Shown: positions 1-9,367, numbered from the stretch's first letter. The stretch is DNA of 64,000 nt from Salinisphaera sp. G21_0 (GCF_017744115.1 NZ_JAGHQW010000026.1:25207-89206); one strand, 5' to 3'. Program-made: numbers and translations. The notes: a model not told the origin generated them from the letters alone.

Positions 1-213
1 GGGGTTCAGACCGGTGGTTTCAAAGTCAAGTGCCACGAATGGCACCTGACTCACCGATGTTTCCGGCGCTGCAGGCAACACCCGGTAAAACCGTTTAAGC
101 CGGGCGTCCTGAGCTTCAAGTGCCAATTCAGCAAACCGCTCTGACCAGTTGGGGGTATCACGGGTGTCGAACAGCAGCTCACTATGGGGTTCGGCTCTCA
201 GCAGGGAGATCAT
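1..213 (-). CDS. DnaQ-like 3'-5' exonuclease, partial (N-terminus only)
   Basis: The reverse strand reads from an ATG at 213 into the window edge, giving 71 residues. They end in VALDFETTGLNP, the ExoI motif (DxE) of the DEDD exonuclease family (RNase T / DNA polymerase III epsilon type). These enzymes remove nucleotides from DNA or RNA 3' ends with two metal ions. The roughly 60 residues before the motif form an N-terminal extension. The ATG overlaps the stop of the upstream cNMP/CBS gene in an ATGA (210-213), so the two genes are probably translationally coupled. A DUF294 protein next to a DnaQ-like exonuclease is a familiar pairing in gammaproteobacteria. ExoII and ExoIII lie outside the window, so activity cannot be judged. 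Confidence 0.85.
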   Translation of the reverse strand, partial: MISLLRAEPHSELLFDTRDTPNWSERFAELALEAQDARLKRFYRVLPAAPETSVSQVPFVALDFETTGLNP

Positions 214-2129
214 GAGTGACTCCTTTGATAGCGGAACTTAATAAAGCTTTGCGCGTTACTGAGGATCTGGAACGCAGCCTTGAGGTTACGGCGCTCGAAA
301 TCCGACATATTTTCCGGCTCAACACTGTTGTCCGGTTGTTCGCCCTGCTCCACATCCAGAGCCTGGTGGCGGATTCGCACCATATAGATCAGTTCCATGG
401 CATCACGCAGATCCTGTGCCCGACCCTTGGGCAGAATGCCGGCAGCAATGATGTCATCCAGACGCTCAAAGGAGTTTTTCGCCAGTGAGCCAACGGCCAT
501 CGCGTGCACCCGCACTAGGTCCGCCAGAGGAGCGGTACCACGCCGCTTGAGGTTGATAGAGTTGCGGTGGCGACCATCCTGCTCCATCACAAAGTCCTTG
601 AAAAAGCCCAGGGGCGGCGTACGGTTGATCGCGTTATGAGCCATGCAGGCCAGGAAACGGTTGTTGCGACGGGCACGACGCACTACAAAGCCCTGCAGTT
701 GCTCCGCCCATTTCAGGCGGCCATAAACCCCTTCGATGTCGAAGAAGATGGAGGAATGGAGCAGAGTTTCCGGGTTGGGTTGATCAATCCATTGGGCAAA
801 GCACTCCTCCCACTGAGTATGGGTCATGCGCCATTGCGGATTGGACGCCATAATGCCGCCGCTGCAGTAGCTGTAGCCACAGGCGTTGAGGCCATCGCAA
901 ATGATGTCGGCCAAGCGTTTAAAGTACTCACCGTGTTCCGCTTCATCATAACTATCATCCAGAATCAGGGCGTTGTCCTGATCAGTCACGATCAGCTGCT
1001 CATCACGGGCCATTGAACCCATCGCCAGCAGACAATAGGGAACAGGCGGTGCCCCCAGCTCCTCTTCGGCAATTTCCGCCAGTCGCTGTTTAAAGCTGCG
1101 GCCAATCACCGACATGGCACTGCCCACCATATGAGCATTAGCATCTTCATCCACCATACGGACAAAGCAATCTTTTACCTGTCTGGAAACGGCTTTCAAC
1201 TCATCGACGGTATGGCAGGTAAAGATTGAGTGGACCAGCAACAGGCTGTTTTGGGATTCGTAGCGGACGATGTCGGTCATACCGATGATGCCGATGACGT
1301 TTCTGTCCTTCCGAATTGGCAGATGATGCAGGTTGTAGCGCAACATCATCAACATGGCTTCAAACACGTAGGTGTTGTAATCCACGGTCACCACATCGGT
1401 ACTCATCACCTCGGCAACGGTGGTGTCCGTATTCAGACCGGCAGCCAGCACCCGCACACATAAGTCACGCTCGGTCACGATACCGAGCAGGGTATCTGCC
1501 TCATCCTTCGATTCATCCTGTTGGTTCACCACCAATAGCGATGTGACGTTCTCGTCATCCATCAACCGGGCTGCCGCCTGGATAGTCGTATCCACAGAGA
1601 CGGTCACCGGCTCCCGGGCAATGAGTTTACGGGCTTTTACGGTGGTCAGGTTATTGCCTTTGGCGCGGTTCGAGATAGCATTGCGCAGCTGGTTGCCGTC
1701 ATGCAACTCCATAAAATCGGCAAAGTGATCAAACTCATCACAGAGGCTTTTGAACAGGGCATCGGGAATGCAGTAGACCAGGGTGTCTTCAATGGCCCTG
1801 GCTGGCATCCTTACCTTGTTGTTCATCAACAGCCCTTTCTGACCAAACACTGCGCCGCTGTCCAGACGGTTGTACAGCTCACCTTTGCGCAGGTAGATCT
1901 CCACAACGCCACTGCGGATCAGGTAGAGGTCCCGAATACTATCCCCCTGATTGAGGATCATGCTGTCAGCCCGATAGTAAGCCACCTCAATATTCAGGGT
2001 GATTTCTTTGAGCTTCTCTTCTGGTAACTCGTCAAAGGGCGGGTACTGCGAGATAAAGTTGAGTACTTCCAGCTGTTCCGCTTCCATCTTCGATTCCGGC
2101 AAGTATGAGGTTGATCGGGTAGCTACCAC
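210..2129 (-). CDS. cNMP-binding / CBS-pair / DUF294 nucleotidyltransferase-like signalling protein
   Basis: A 639-residue cytoplasmic protein. Domain order: cyclic-nucleotide-binding-like barrel (about residues 22-145), two CBS motifs (about 165-290, with TERDLCVRV and GIIGMTDIVR), then a DUF294 nucleotidyltransferase-like domain (about 300-450) with the GlnD/GlnB-type signature GSMARDEQLIVTDQDNA, and a DUF294 C-terminal helical domain. Such proteins are thought to sense nucleotides and modify or regulate a partner, often a transporter encoded nearby; the substrate is unknown. The longest reading begins with GTG at 2129. An ATG at 2087 (MEAEQL) is an alternative, so the first 14 residues are uncertain. 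It overlaps the downstream exonuclease start by 4 bp. A BCCT transporter lies just upstream but is separated by a terminator. Confidence 0.88.
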   Translation of the reverse strand: MVATRSTSYLPESKMEAEQLEVLNFISQYPPFDELPEEKLKEITLNIEVAYYRADSMILNQGDSIRDLYLIRSGVVEIYLRKGELYNRLDSGAVFGQKGLLMNNKVRMPARAIEDTLVYCIPDALFKSLCDEFDHFADFMELHDGNQLRNAISNRAKGNNLTTVKARKLIAREPVTVSVDTTIQAAARLMDDENVTSLLVVNQQDESKDEADTLLGIVTERDLCVRVLAAGLNTDTTVAEVMSTDVVTVDYNTYVFEAMLMMLRYNLHHLPIRKDRNVIGIIGMTDIVRYESQNSLLLVHSIFTCHTVDELKAVSRQVKDCFVRMVDEDANAHMVGSAMSVIGRSFKQRLAEIAEEELGAPPVPYCLLAMGSMARDEQLIVTDQDNALILDDSYDEAEHGEYFKRLADIICDGLNACGYSYCSGGIMASNPQWRMTHTQWEECFAQWIDQPNPETLLHSSIFFDIEGVYGRLKWAEQLQGFVVRRARRNNRFLACMAHNAINRTPPLGFFKDFVMEQDGRHRNSINLKRRGTAPLADLVRVHAMAVGSLAKNSFERLDDIIAAGILPKGRAQDLRDAMELIYMVRIRHQALDVEQGEQPDNSVEPENMSDFERRNLKAAFQILSNAQSFIKFRYQRSHS

Positions 2130-2200
2130 CGTGCCCTGTATTAAGCCACCCTTTTCTGGCCAGTACTGTGGGCTTAGGGAACGGGAATGGTAAACATCTA

Positions 2201-2228
2201 AAAAAAGGGGCTCATAGCCCCCTTTTTT
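2201..2228. terminator. Rho-independent terminator of the BCCT gene, possibly bidirectional
   Basis: A GGGGCT / AGCCCC stem with a 3-nt CAT loop is flanked by an A-run on one side and a T-run on the other. It could therefore work in either direction. It lies 20-45 bp past the stop of the reverse-strand BCCT gene and before the next reverse-strand gene. Confidence 0.8.
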
Positions 2229-2246
2229 CTTTTTTCAGCGCGGGGC

Positions 2247-3917
2247 TTATTTGGTCGAAAACGCCAGTGCGCCGGGCTTGTTGGCCGGTTTTCTCGGCTC
2301 GCTGACCAGGCCCTTCAGCAGTGAGAAAGTTGCCAGTAGCAGGACCACGGTAAAGGGCAAACCGGTGGTGACCGCCATGGCCTGTGCCGCAGCCAGGCCA
2401 CCACCCAACATCAGGGCAATCGCCACCAGGCCCGCGAAGCTACACCAGAAAATGCGCTGCGCCATAGGCGCGTCCACTTTACCGCCGGCGGCGATGGTGT
2501 CGATGACCAAAGAGCCGGAGTCTGCTGAGGTAATAAAGAACACCACCACCAGGATGATACCCACCACTGAGGTGATCTCAGCCAGCGGCATCACGTCCAG
2601 CATGGCGAACAGCTTCAGCGGCAGTTCCGCGTTAAAGACCGCCTGGTAGCCATCGTTAACGTATTGGCTCATGGCGGTACCGCCAAACGCCGTCATCCAC
2701 AGCACACACACCGTTGACGGAATCAGGATCACGCAGGTGATGAACTCACGCACGGTACGGCCACGGGAAACACGGGCGATAAACATACCCACGAACGGTG
2801 ACCAGGAGATCCACCAGGACCAGTAGAAGGCAGTCCAGCCCTGGGAAAAGTTCGCGTCCTCACGACCAAACGGCATCGACAGCGCTGGCAGATACCCCAG
2901 GTACGACAGGATATTGTCGAAGAAGCCCCCCATAATGGCGGCAGTAGGGCCCACAACAATAACGAACACCAGCAGCAAAGCGGCCAGCCCCATGTTGATC
3001 TCTGACAGACGCTTCACGCCACCGTCCAGACCCGCCACAACAGAGATCAGTGCCAGAGCGGTAATCGCCAGGATCAGCATCACCTGGGTACTGTTGTTCA
3101 GCGGGATATCGAACAGGAAGTTCAGACCGGTCATCGCCTGAGAGGCTCCATACCCCAGCGAGGTTGCCAGACCGAAGACGGTGGCAACGACAGCCAGAAT
3201 GTCGATGACATGACCTGTCCATCCCCAGATACGCTCACCGAAAAGTGGGTAGAAGATGGAACGCATCGTCAGGGGCAGACCTTTGTTAAAAGAGAAGATG
3301 GCCAAACCCAATGCCAGCAGCGCATAGATGGACCAGGGGTGCAATGCCCAGTGGTAAATGGTGGCAGCCATGCCCAGCGCCTGAGCACCTGCGTTATCAC
3401 CCTCTGCACCATTGAGCGGTGCCCAGTCAGTACGTACGCCATTTTCAACGGTGACACCGCCCAGGGAGGAGCTGAAGTGAGACATCGGCTCGGACACACC
3501 GAAGAACACCAGACCAATACCCATACCAGCGGCAAACAGCATCGCCAGCCAGCCTGCATAGCTGTAGTCCGGTTCAGCTTCGGTGCCACCAATACGTACC
3601 CGTCCAAGTGGCGTCACGATCAGCGCCAGGCAGACCAGTACGAAAATATTGCTGGCGGACAAAAAGAACCAGTCCATATTCGACGTCAACCATCCACGCA
3701 GGCCTTCAAAGAAAGGCTCAACACTGTTCCGGAAGGCCAGTGTCAATACGACGAACATGACGATCGACAGACCTGAAATCGCAAAGACCCGGTTATGGAT
3801 ATCCAAACCCAGTGGCCCCACTTTAAGGGCAATATTATCCTGGCCAATTTGATAGTCTGTATCAATCGCCTTGACCTTACCGTCAGGGCGCTGAATACCA
3901 CCGTTATTTTCGCTCAC
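2247..3917 (-). CDS. BCCT-family sodium-coupled betaine-type transporter (BetS/BetP-like)
   Basis: A 556-residue inner-membrane carrier of the betaine/choline/carnitine transporter family, with the hydrophobic pattern of the 12-TM fold. The family signature is present (YWSWWISWSPFVG followed by ARVSRGRT). GMGIGLVFFGVSEP corresponds to the sodium-linked glycine-rich TM3 segment of BetP-like carriers. The N-terminal tail (about 50 residues) and C-terminal tail (about 25) are short compared with BetT, so it fits the BetS/OpuD/BetP group that imports glycine betaine or proline betaine during osmotic stress. It is one of three BCCT genes here and lies just downstream of the ectoine operon remnant, on the same strand. 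A terminator follows it. The exact substrate cannot be read from sequence. Confidence 0.9.
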   Translation of the reverse strand: MSENNGGIQRPDGKVKAIDTDYQIGQDNIALKVGPLGLDIHNRVFAISGLSIVMFVVLTLAFRNSVEPFFEGLRGWLTSNMDWFFLSASNIFVLVCLALIVTPLGRVRIGGTEAEPDYSYAGWLAMLFAAGMGIGLVFFGVSEPMSHFSSSLGGVTVENGVRTDWAPLNGAEGDNAGAQALGMAATIYHWALHPWSIYALLALGLAIFSFNKGLPLTMRSIFYPLFGERIWGWTGHVIDILAVVATVFGLATSLGYGASQAMTGLNFLFDIPLNNSTQVMLILAITALALISVVAGLDGGVKRLSEINMGLAALLLVFVIVVGPTAAIMGGFFDNILSYLGYLPALSMPFGREDANFSQGWTAFYWSWWISWSPFVGMFIARVSRGRTVREFITCVILIPSTVCVLWMTAFGGTAMSQYVNDGYQAVFNAELPLKLFAMLDVMPLAEITSVVGIILVVVFFITSADSGSLVIDTIAAGGKVDAPMAQRIFWCSFAGLVAIALMLGGGLAAAQAMAVTTGLPFTVVLLLATFSLLKGLVSEPRKPANKPGALAFSTK

Positions 3918-4428
3918 ATCATATTCCTCAAGATGCGGCCTTAAGCAAACGGTTGGAGAACGCTGTCAATTGGTCGTGCACTGTCTCAAAGCCCAGCACC
4001 TTTGATGATGGGCAGAAAAACGGACACCTTGTGGGATAAACAAGGGGGGTGAAAAATCAACCAAACAGACGATACTTCGTGCTTAGACTGGCATTCAGTT
4101 CAGTACCCGTTATGATCTGAACTGAGCGCATAGCCTTACCGCTTACACAGTCGCAATTATTATTACTTAAACCAGAGTCACCCGGCATTACAGGAAAACC
4201 TGAGTAAAACCATATCCTTACATTCGGATTATCTACTATAAAGCCTGCTTGATACAACATGAAATAAATATGACGGCAAGTTGGGGCAGGAAAAATGAGA
4301 TAAGAGGCCTTTGGTTAACTTCATATCAAACCCTCTTGAGGTTAACCACGGATCTTAGGGTAGACATTAAGCGCCTACTCCTCTCTTCGGCAAGTTAAAG
4401 ATGGAACCACGAATAACAGGATATAACC
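3918..4428. other. Intergenic region upstream of the BCCT gene
   Basis: About 500 bp between the decayed aspartokinase remnant and the BCCT start. I found no convincing gene, RNA or repeat. It must contain the BCCT promoter and whatever ends the ectoine transcript. Short open frames on both strands have no recognisable product. Confidence 0.5.
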
Positions 4429-4602
4429 TCAAGCAGCAATATATCGTCGAATAACGGAACCGTGATTTTCATTTTCCACAAGGTTTCGGTGCAATGCCCG
4501 GATCGCCTTCTCATAGTCCGATTCAGCAACAATACACTGCATTTCAACCTGTCGTATGGTCTGATGCATTGCCATACCGATTTTCTCTACTGTATGCGCC
4601 AT
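4429..4602 (-). pseudogene. Collapsed remnant of ectoine-type aspartokinase (ask_ect), internal deletion
   Basis: A 57-residue frame starts MAHTVEKIG, the typical first residues of Ask_Ect-type aspartokinases (normally continuing GTSM). It passes directly into AMHQTIRQVEMQCIVAESD followed by YEKAIRALHRNLVEN, which looks like the end of the C-terminal ACT region of the same family. Nearly the whole kinase (around 400 residues) is missing between the two parts, in frame. The remnant lies 190 bp after ectC on the same strand, exactly where ask sits in ectABC-ask operons. It has no kinase residues, so it cannot be an enzyme. Family assignment of the two ends is from memory of Ask_Ect sequences; the fusion itself is directly visible. 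Confidence 0.75.
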
Positions 4603-4792
4603 TGTTCTGTTGATCAGATAAGTTGAATATTTTGCCCGGAGCAGACAAATTCTGGCCGGGGTGGGGGGTACCACAAATGGCCCCCGCCCGGTTGTCAATA
4701 TGGTGGTCGACAAAGAAAAAGTTGCTCCCCCGAGAAGGCATGATATTGCTGCTTCAGGGACGTGAAGTAATGCATCTGCAAACGTGGTTAAA

Positions 4793-5188
4793 TCAACTGT
4801 CCTGCAAAAGGGGGTAAACCCCGTTTTTATCGTGTACTTCCTGACCGCTCAGTGCCGGGTTGAAAACACAGGCCAGTTTCAGTTCGCTATGGGCTCTCAG
4901 CAAGTGCTCATCGTTTTTATCCAGAATATAGATGATGCCTGGTTTGATGGAGTGAACCCTGCCATCAGCCAGTGTTTCAACTTCACCTTCACCACTGATG
5001 CAGTAGACAGACTCCAGATGATTCTGATACCAGATGTGAGTCTCGGTATTGGCATAAATAGTGGTAATGTGAAAAGAGAAGCCCATGTTGTCATTTTTTA
5101 ACAGCAGGCGCGTGCTTTCCCAATGACCGTCAGGGGAAACGACACGACGCCCTGACTGTTCTGCGTCTTCAAGGGTACGTACAATCAT
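4793..5188 (-). CDS. ectC: L-ectoine synthase
   Basis: A 131-residue cupin enzyme that closes N-gamma-acetyl-diaminobutyrate to ectoine with loss of water, in the cytoplasm. It begins [16 protein letters not shown] and carries the family's cupin stretch ([14 protein letters not shown] and [16 protein letters not shown]). Length matches known EctC proteins (about 130). It starts 10 bp after the ectB stop, as the third gene of ectABC. The operon is presumably controlled by the divergent ectR. No ectD hydroxylase gene follows; only an aspartokinase remnant is present. Confidence 0.95.
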   Translation of the reverse strand: MIVRTLEDAEQSGRRVVSPDGHWESTRLLLKNDNMGFSFHITTIYANTETHIWYQNHLESVYCISGEGEVETLADGRVHSIKPGIIYILDKNDEHLLRAHSELKLACVFNPALSGQEVHDKNGVYPLLQDS

Positions 5189-5198
5189 TATTATTTTC

Positions 5199-6509
5199 TC
5201 AGCTGGCTACACGGAACAGGTTGTTGAGTTGATTGCTCTCATTAAGAGGTTGGGTATCCGGGATACAAACTTCAGCAAAGGCATTTTCAATAATATCAAG
5301 GCCTGCTTTCAGGTTCTGGTCACTGATAATCAGTGGGCATAGCAGCTTGACTACCTGATCCTCAGGGCCACTGGTTTCAATAATCAGTCCATTTTCAAAA
5401 CAGCTGCGGGTGATTTTTCCCGCCAGCTCCCCGTTACCGCAGTCAATCCCCCGGAACATACCACGTCCACGGATGCTCAGGGTTTCAGCGTTATGGATTT
5501 CTGCAATGTCTTTCAGACGGTTAGATATATAGAGTGATTTCTTTTTGATGTCTTCGGAAAAGCCGTTGTCTGACCAGTAGTGGTCTATGGCGGCCCTGGC
5601 GGTAACAAAGGCCAGGTTATTGCCACGGAATGTACCGTTGTGTTCACCCGGTTTCCATTGATCCAGGTCTGGACGGAACAATGCAACGGCAAATGGCAGG
5701 CCATAACCACTGAGGGATTTCGACAGTGTAACAATATCTGGTTTTATGCCGGCTTCTTCAAAGCTGAAGAAAGTACCTGTTCTGCCACAACCTGCCTGAA
5801 TGTCATCAACAATCAGAAGTATGTCGTATTTTTTGCAGACCGCTTCCAGATTTTTCAGCCATTCAAAGCTTGCCGCGTTAATGCCTCCTTCGCCCTGAAC
5901 GGTTTCAACAATAACCGCTGCCGGGAGGTCAACACCACTGCTGGCATCTCCCAGCACTTTATCCAGGTACTCTGTGGTATCAATATTGCCATTCAGGTAG
6001 CCGTCATAGGGTAGTCGGCTGACGCCGTTCAGACTGATCCCGGCACCACTACGGTGATGGCTGTTGCCGGTGGCAGCCAGAGAGCCAAGGCTGACACCGT
6101 GAAATCCATTGGTAAAGGCAATGATGTCGGTTCTGCCGGTGACTTTCCGCGCCAGTTTCAGGGCTGCTTCAACAGCATTGGTCCCGGTGGGGCCGGTAAA
6201 CTGTACGACATAGTCCAGATCTCTTGGTTTGAGGATTTTTTCTCTGAACGTCGTCAGAAAAGCCTCTTTGGCTTTTGTATGCATATCCAGACCATGGGTG
6301 ATGCCATCCTCCCGGATATATTCCAGCAACGCTTCTTTGAATACGGCATGGTTGTGCCCGTAATTGAGCGTGCCTGCTCCAGCCAGGAAATCAAGATATT
6401 TGTTACCATTTTCGTCATACAGGAACTCGCCCTGCGCCCGGTGAAATGTCTGGGGAAAAGAGCGTGCATAGCACTGCACGCCCGATTCAAGTTCGTCAAA
6501 AATACTCAT
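5199..6509 (-). CDS. ectB: Diaminobutyrate--2-oxoglutarate aminotransferase
   Basis: A 436-residue class-III PLP aminotransferase that makes L-2,4-diaminobutyrate from aspartate semialdehyde using glutamate, the first step of ectoine synthesis. Seen: [17 protein letters not shown] (PLP phosphate region), [13 protein letters not shown] (cofactor Asp) and [12 protein letters not shown] with the Schiff-base lysine. Length fits EctB (about 420-435). Its ATG follows the ectA stop with no gap (TAAATG), and ectC follows after 10 bp. Confidence 0.95.
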   Translation of the reverse strand: MSIFDELESGVQCYARSFPQTFHRAQGEFLYDENGNKYLDFLAGAGTLNYGHNHAVFKEALLEYIREDGITHGLDMHTKAKEAFLTTFREKILKPRDLDYVVQFTGPTGTNAVEAALKLARKVTGRTDIIAFTNGFHGVSLGSLAATGNSHHRSGAGISLNGVSRLPYDGYLNGNIDTTEYLDKVLGDASSGVDLPAAVIVETVQGEGGINAASFEWLKNLEAVCKKYDILLIVDDIQAGCGRTGTFFSFEEAGIKPDIVTLSKSLSGYGLPFAVALFRPDLDQWKPGEHNGTFRGNNLAFVTARAAIDHYWSDNGFSEDIKKKSLYISNRLKDIAEIHNAETLSIRGRGMFRGIDCGNGELAGKITRSCFENGLIIETSGPEDQVVKLLCPLIISDQNLKAGLDIIENAFAEVCIPDTQPLNESNQLNNLFRVAS

Positions 6510-7049
6510 TTATTCAGTTACCTCTACAGGGTGGTGATGTTCATTGCTGGCCCGGACCGCTGCTGACTCTGAGACTTCCATTCTGGCCAGATAGAGAACT
6601 TCATCTTCATGGCCACTGTCGAGATGAACTCCGGCTTTAAAATGCTCAATGGTTTCAACGGTCATTCCATGGTTTTTGAAAAAGGTCTGGAATAGTTTTT
6701 GTGACGCCCGGTTACCGGGTGCAATGGTGGTTTTCAGGCACTGAAGTTGTGGGTAACGGGTAAACAGTCTGCTTAGCATCTGCAGGGCAATGCCTCTGCC
6801 ACGATATTGTGGGTGCAAGGCCACCTGCCAGATAAAAAGCGTATCGGTGCTGTCAGGAGACAGGTAACCAGAGATAAACCCGATAACCTCTCCGTTGTCT
6901 GCCTCTGCAATAATCGAGGTCCCGGCAAAATCCGTACATTGCAATAGATTGCAATACAAAGAGTTTTTATCCAGTGGTGGACACTCGCTGACCAGCCTGT
7001 GGACAGACATACCGTCTTCTTTTTCCGGTTTTCGGTAAACAATATTCAT
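6510..7049 (-). CDS. ectA: L-2,4-diaminobutyrate N-gamma-acetyltransferase
   Basis: A 179-residue GNAT acetyltransferase that transfers acetyl from acetyl-CoA to the gamma-amino group of diaminobutyrate, the second step of ectoine synthesis. It shows LFIWQVALHPQYRGRGIA, the GNAT acetyl-CoA loop (R/QxxGxG/A), with the FIWQVAV-like lead-in typical of EctA. First gene of ectABC. A perfect 7+7 bp inverted repeat lies 12-30 bp upstream of its start and could bind EctR. Confidence 0.95.
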   Translation of the reverse strand: MNIVYRKPEKEDGMSVHRLVSECPPLDKNSLYCNLLQCTDFAGTSIIAEADNGEVIGFISGYLSPDSTDTLFIWQVALHPQYRGRGIALQMLSRLFTRYPQLQCLKTTIAPGNRASQKLFQTFFKNHGMTVETIEHFKAGVHLDSGHEDEVLYLARMEVSESAAVRASNEHHHPVEVTE

Positions 7050-7060
7050 CGCTTTATGAT

Positions 7061-7079
7061 ATTTTAGTAAAGCTAAAAT
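7061..7079. promoter_or_regulatory. Inverted repeat upstream of ectA, candidate EctR operator
   Basis: ATTTTAG - 5 nt - CTAAAAT, a perfect inverted repeat just ahead of ectA in the 200-bp AT-rich region between divergent ectA and ectR. MarR-family repressors bind such AT-rich dyads. Binding is inferred from position and symmetry only. Confidence 0.45.
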
Positions 7080-7253
7080 TTAGTATTTCTATATATTTTA
7101 CACCATTTAAAACCAAAAAAATCAATAAAAGATTAAAATAAGTCATATGACTTACACCGCATAAAGTTTGATGAGCAATGTATTTTTTATTGAAATCCAG
7201 AGAGAAGCCGTGAATAGTAAGGCATTTGTTAGAGAAAATGAGAACTGTACCGA

Positions 7254-7742
7254 ATGGCAAGAAGTCAGGATGCGCTGGTAATTTTGCGTCAGATCATCAG
7301 ATCAACAGATATGCAGGACAAGGAAATCAGTCGATGTACTAACCTCACCCTTCCCCAGTTAATGGTGTTGCAGACTCTCAGACAGTCTCATCAGATCACA
7401 ACCGGAGAGCTGGCGAAGTCCATTGGTATTACCCAGGCGACAGTAACCAGTATTCTTGATCGCCTGGAAAAAAAGGCACTGGTTGCCCGGGAGCGTGGAG
7501 CCGATGATAAGCGCAAGGTTTGGATCAGCCTGACCACCGCCGGGCTCAACCTGCTGAAAGGTGCCCCCACCCCTCAACAGGATCTTTTTACACGACGATT
7601 TAACGATATGCAGGACTGGGAGCAGTCCATGGTGATCTCTGCTCTTGAGCGGGTAGCCTTTATGCTGGATGCTCAACATCTCGATGCCGCGCCCATGCTT
7701 GATATCGGTCAGATTGACAGGGACGACAACAGCCCAGTGTAG
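7254..7742 (+). CDS. ectR: MarR-family regulator of ectoine synthesis (EctR-like)
   Basis: A 162-residue winged-helix regulator divergent from ectABC. It has the MarR layout: an N-terminal dimerisation helix (LVILRQIIRSTDMQDKEIS), a recognition-helix region (SIGITQATVTSILDRLEKK) and the wing (RERGADDKRKVWISLT). EctR proteins of methylotrophs and marine bacteria repress ectABC at low salt and lie in this same divergent position. The start is fixed by an in-frame TGA 15 bp upstream; no strong ribosome site is visible. A paralog lies at 59694-60173, sharing the leading helix and the ending DAAPMLDI/DAAPLLDI. Confidence 0.85.
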   Translation: MARSQDALVILRQIIRSTDMQDKEISRCTNLTLPQLMVLQTLRQSHQITTGELAKSIGITQATVTSILDRLEKKALVARERGADDKRKVWISLTTAGLNLLKGAPTPQQDLFTRRFNDMQDWEQSMVISALERVAFMLDAQHLDAAPMLDIGQIDRDDNSPV

Positions 7743-8176
7743 CAATACCCTCAAATGACCAACCCCTTCAAGCCTCCATTGATATTGCAATCTGTTAACG
7801 TCGCAGCCTGTATTTACACTTACCAGGCTGCCTGAAATTAAGAATAAAGTTTCCTCACCAGAGTGATTTTCCTGACTGAGGAATGAAAATAACTGAGATT
7901 CTTCGTAACCATAAAATTGTGCTGGCTAAGGTATCAACATATATGGGAAGATGCGCCCTATACTTTCACAAAATCTCACAACCACAACACATAAAATCAA
8001 ATAAAAACAATATGTTAAAGGTTTTGACAGAATATTTTTCAACCCCTTCCATAATCCATTGATTTATACAGATGATTTTGACAGAAATTATTTAAACAAG
8101 AGACTTACTGAGAACCTTATAACCATTCAAACCAGAGGCTCTCTCGATAATTGAATACGATAAATGGAGATGAGGT
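7743..8176. other. Intergenic region between ectR and gcvT
   Basis: 434 bp with no gene I can support. A dyad GCAGCCTG...CAGGCTGC (7803-7831, 13-nt loop) shortly after ectR could be part of a terminator but lacks a T-run. The rest is AT-rich and presumably holds the gcvT promoter. I looked for a glycine riboswitch and did not find its conserved core. Confidence 0.4.
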
Positions 8177-9307
8177 ATGTCTGAAGCGTCCGCTGAAAGC
8201 CTGAAGAGAACCCCGTTATATGATCTTCATCTGGCCCGGGGAGCAAAAATGGTTCCTTTTGCCGGTTATGAAATGCCGGTGCAGTACCCATCCGGTGTCA
8301 GGAACGAGCATATCCATACCCGCAGTAAAGCCGGGCTTTTTGATGTCTCCCATATGGGGCAGCTGAAACTGTCCGGTGAAGGGGCTGACTATTTCCTGGA
8401 ATCCCTGGTACCGGTTGATGTTGCAGGCCTTGCCATTGGCAGGCAGCGTTATGCCCTGCTTACCAATGAGGCTGGGGGTATCCTTGATGATCTGATGGTC
8501 ACCCGTTACGACGATTGCCTCTATCTGGTGGTTAATGCTGCGTGCAAGGCGCAGGATATTCAGCATATCCGGTCCAGACTGCCGGAAGGTATCAAGCTGG
8601 ACGTTCTCGATAACCGGGCACTCGTTGCTCTTCAGGGACCCATGGCCGCAGCCGTTTTGGCAAAGGTTGTTCCCGAGGTAGCTGAAATGGTCTTTATGGA
8701 CTCCCGCCAGCTATCCATTGATGGGACGCCCTGTTTTATCAGTCGTTCCGGTTATACCGGAGAAGACGGCTTTGAAATTTCCATCCCGGAAAACGAGGCA
8801 GAACGCATCACCCGGCTGCTACTCGACCATCCGGAGGTTGAATTAATTGGTTTGGGAGCCAGAGACTCCCTCCGCCTGGAATCGGGCCTCTGTCTCTACG
8901 GCCATGATATGGATGTCAATACCACCCCAATTGAAGCGAGCCTGATGTGGGCAATCAGTAAAAATCGTCGTCATGGTGGTGAGCGGGCAGGAGGCTTCCC
9001 CGGAGCCGGAAAAATTCTGCAACAGATTGATACCAGACAGGTTGCTACCAAACGCATTGGCCTTATTGGCAGTACCAGGGCCCCGGTTCGTGAAGGGGCA
9101 GAACTGATTGATGATCTCGGTCATCATATCGGGCGGGTAACCTCCGGCACCTTTGGCCCAACGATTGAAGCACCTGTTGCAATGGCTCTGATCCACGCCG
9201 ATTATGCGACACTGGGCACAGAAGTGTATGCACGGGTCAGAGGTAAAAAGCTGCCAATGACCGTCAGTAAAATGCCGTTTATCGAACAGCGTTATTACCG
9301 CGGCTGA
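8177..9307 (+). CDS. gcvT: Aminomethyltransferase (glycine cleavage T protein)
   Basis: A 376-residue folate-dependent T protein. It takes the aminomethyl group from the lipoylated H protein, releases ammonia and forms 5,10-methylene-tetrahydrofolate. Motifs: PFAGYEMPVQYPSGV near the N-terminus, SKAGLFDVSHMGQ, the folate-site region SGYTGEDGFEIS and LGARDSLRLESGLCLYGHD. Length is as usual for GcvT. A good ribosome site (GGAGATGAGG) precedes the ATG. It stands alone: gcvH and gcvP are not in the window, so the rest of the system must be elsewhere. A related role in dimethylglycine or sarcosine demethylation is possible in a betaine-rich setting, but the sequence looks like standard GcvT. Confidence 0.92.
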   Translation: MSEASAESLKRTPLYDLHLARGAKMVPFAGYEMPVQYPSGVRNEHIHTRSKAGLFDVSHMGQLKLSGEGADYFLESLVPVDVAGLAIGRQRYALLTNEAGGILDDLMVTRYDDCLYLVVNAACKAQDIQHIRSRLPEGIKLDVLDNRALVALQGPMAAAVLAKVVPEVAEMVFMDSRQLSIDGTPCFISRSGYTGEDGFEISIPENEAERITRLLLDHPEVELIGLGARDSLRLESGLCLYGHDMDVNTTPIEASLMWAISKNRRHGGERAGGFPGAGKILQQIDTRQVATKRIGLIGSTRAPVREGAELIDDLGHHIGRVTSGTFGPTIEAPVAMALIHADYATLGTEVYARVRGKKLPMTVSKMPFIEQRYYRG

Positions 9308-9334
9308 TTTATTTTCTTAACTGCATTTCATAAC

Positions 9335-9367
9335 AACTGCCGGCTCCCCCCTTTAGAGCTGGCAGTT
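9335..9367 (+). terminator. Hairpin terminator after gcvT
   Basis: A 12-bp stem (AACTGCCGGCTC / GAGCTGGCAGTT, one G-U pair) with a 9-nt loop starts about 28 bp after the gcvT stop. The following T-run is weak. Confidence 0.5.

Noticed and set aside
4057..4260. A 67-codon reverse frame upstream of the BCCT gene
   Set aside because: No ribosome site, no recognisable features; likely chance in a non-coding gap.
7743..8176. Glycine riboswitch ahead of gcvT
   Set aside because: The gap is long enough, but I could not find the conserved core sequences or tandem aptamer fold. A covariance search would settle it.
8177..9307. Dimethylglycine or sarcosine oxidase-type role for the gcvT product
   Set aside because: The protein is a stand-alone T protein of standard length with GcvT motifs and no oxidase domain. 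The betaine-rich neighbourhood alone is not enough.
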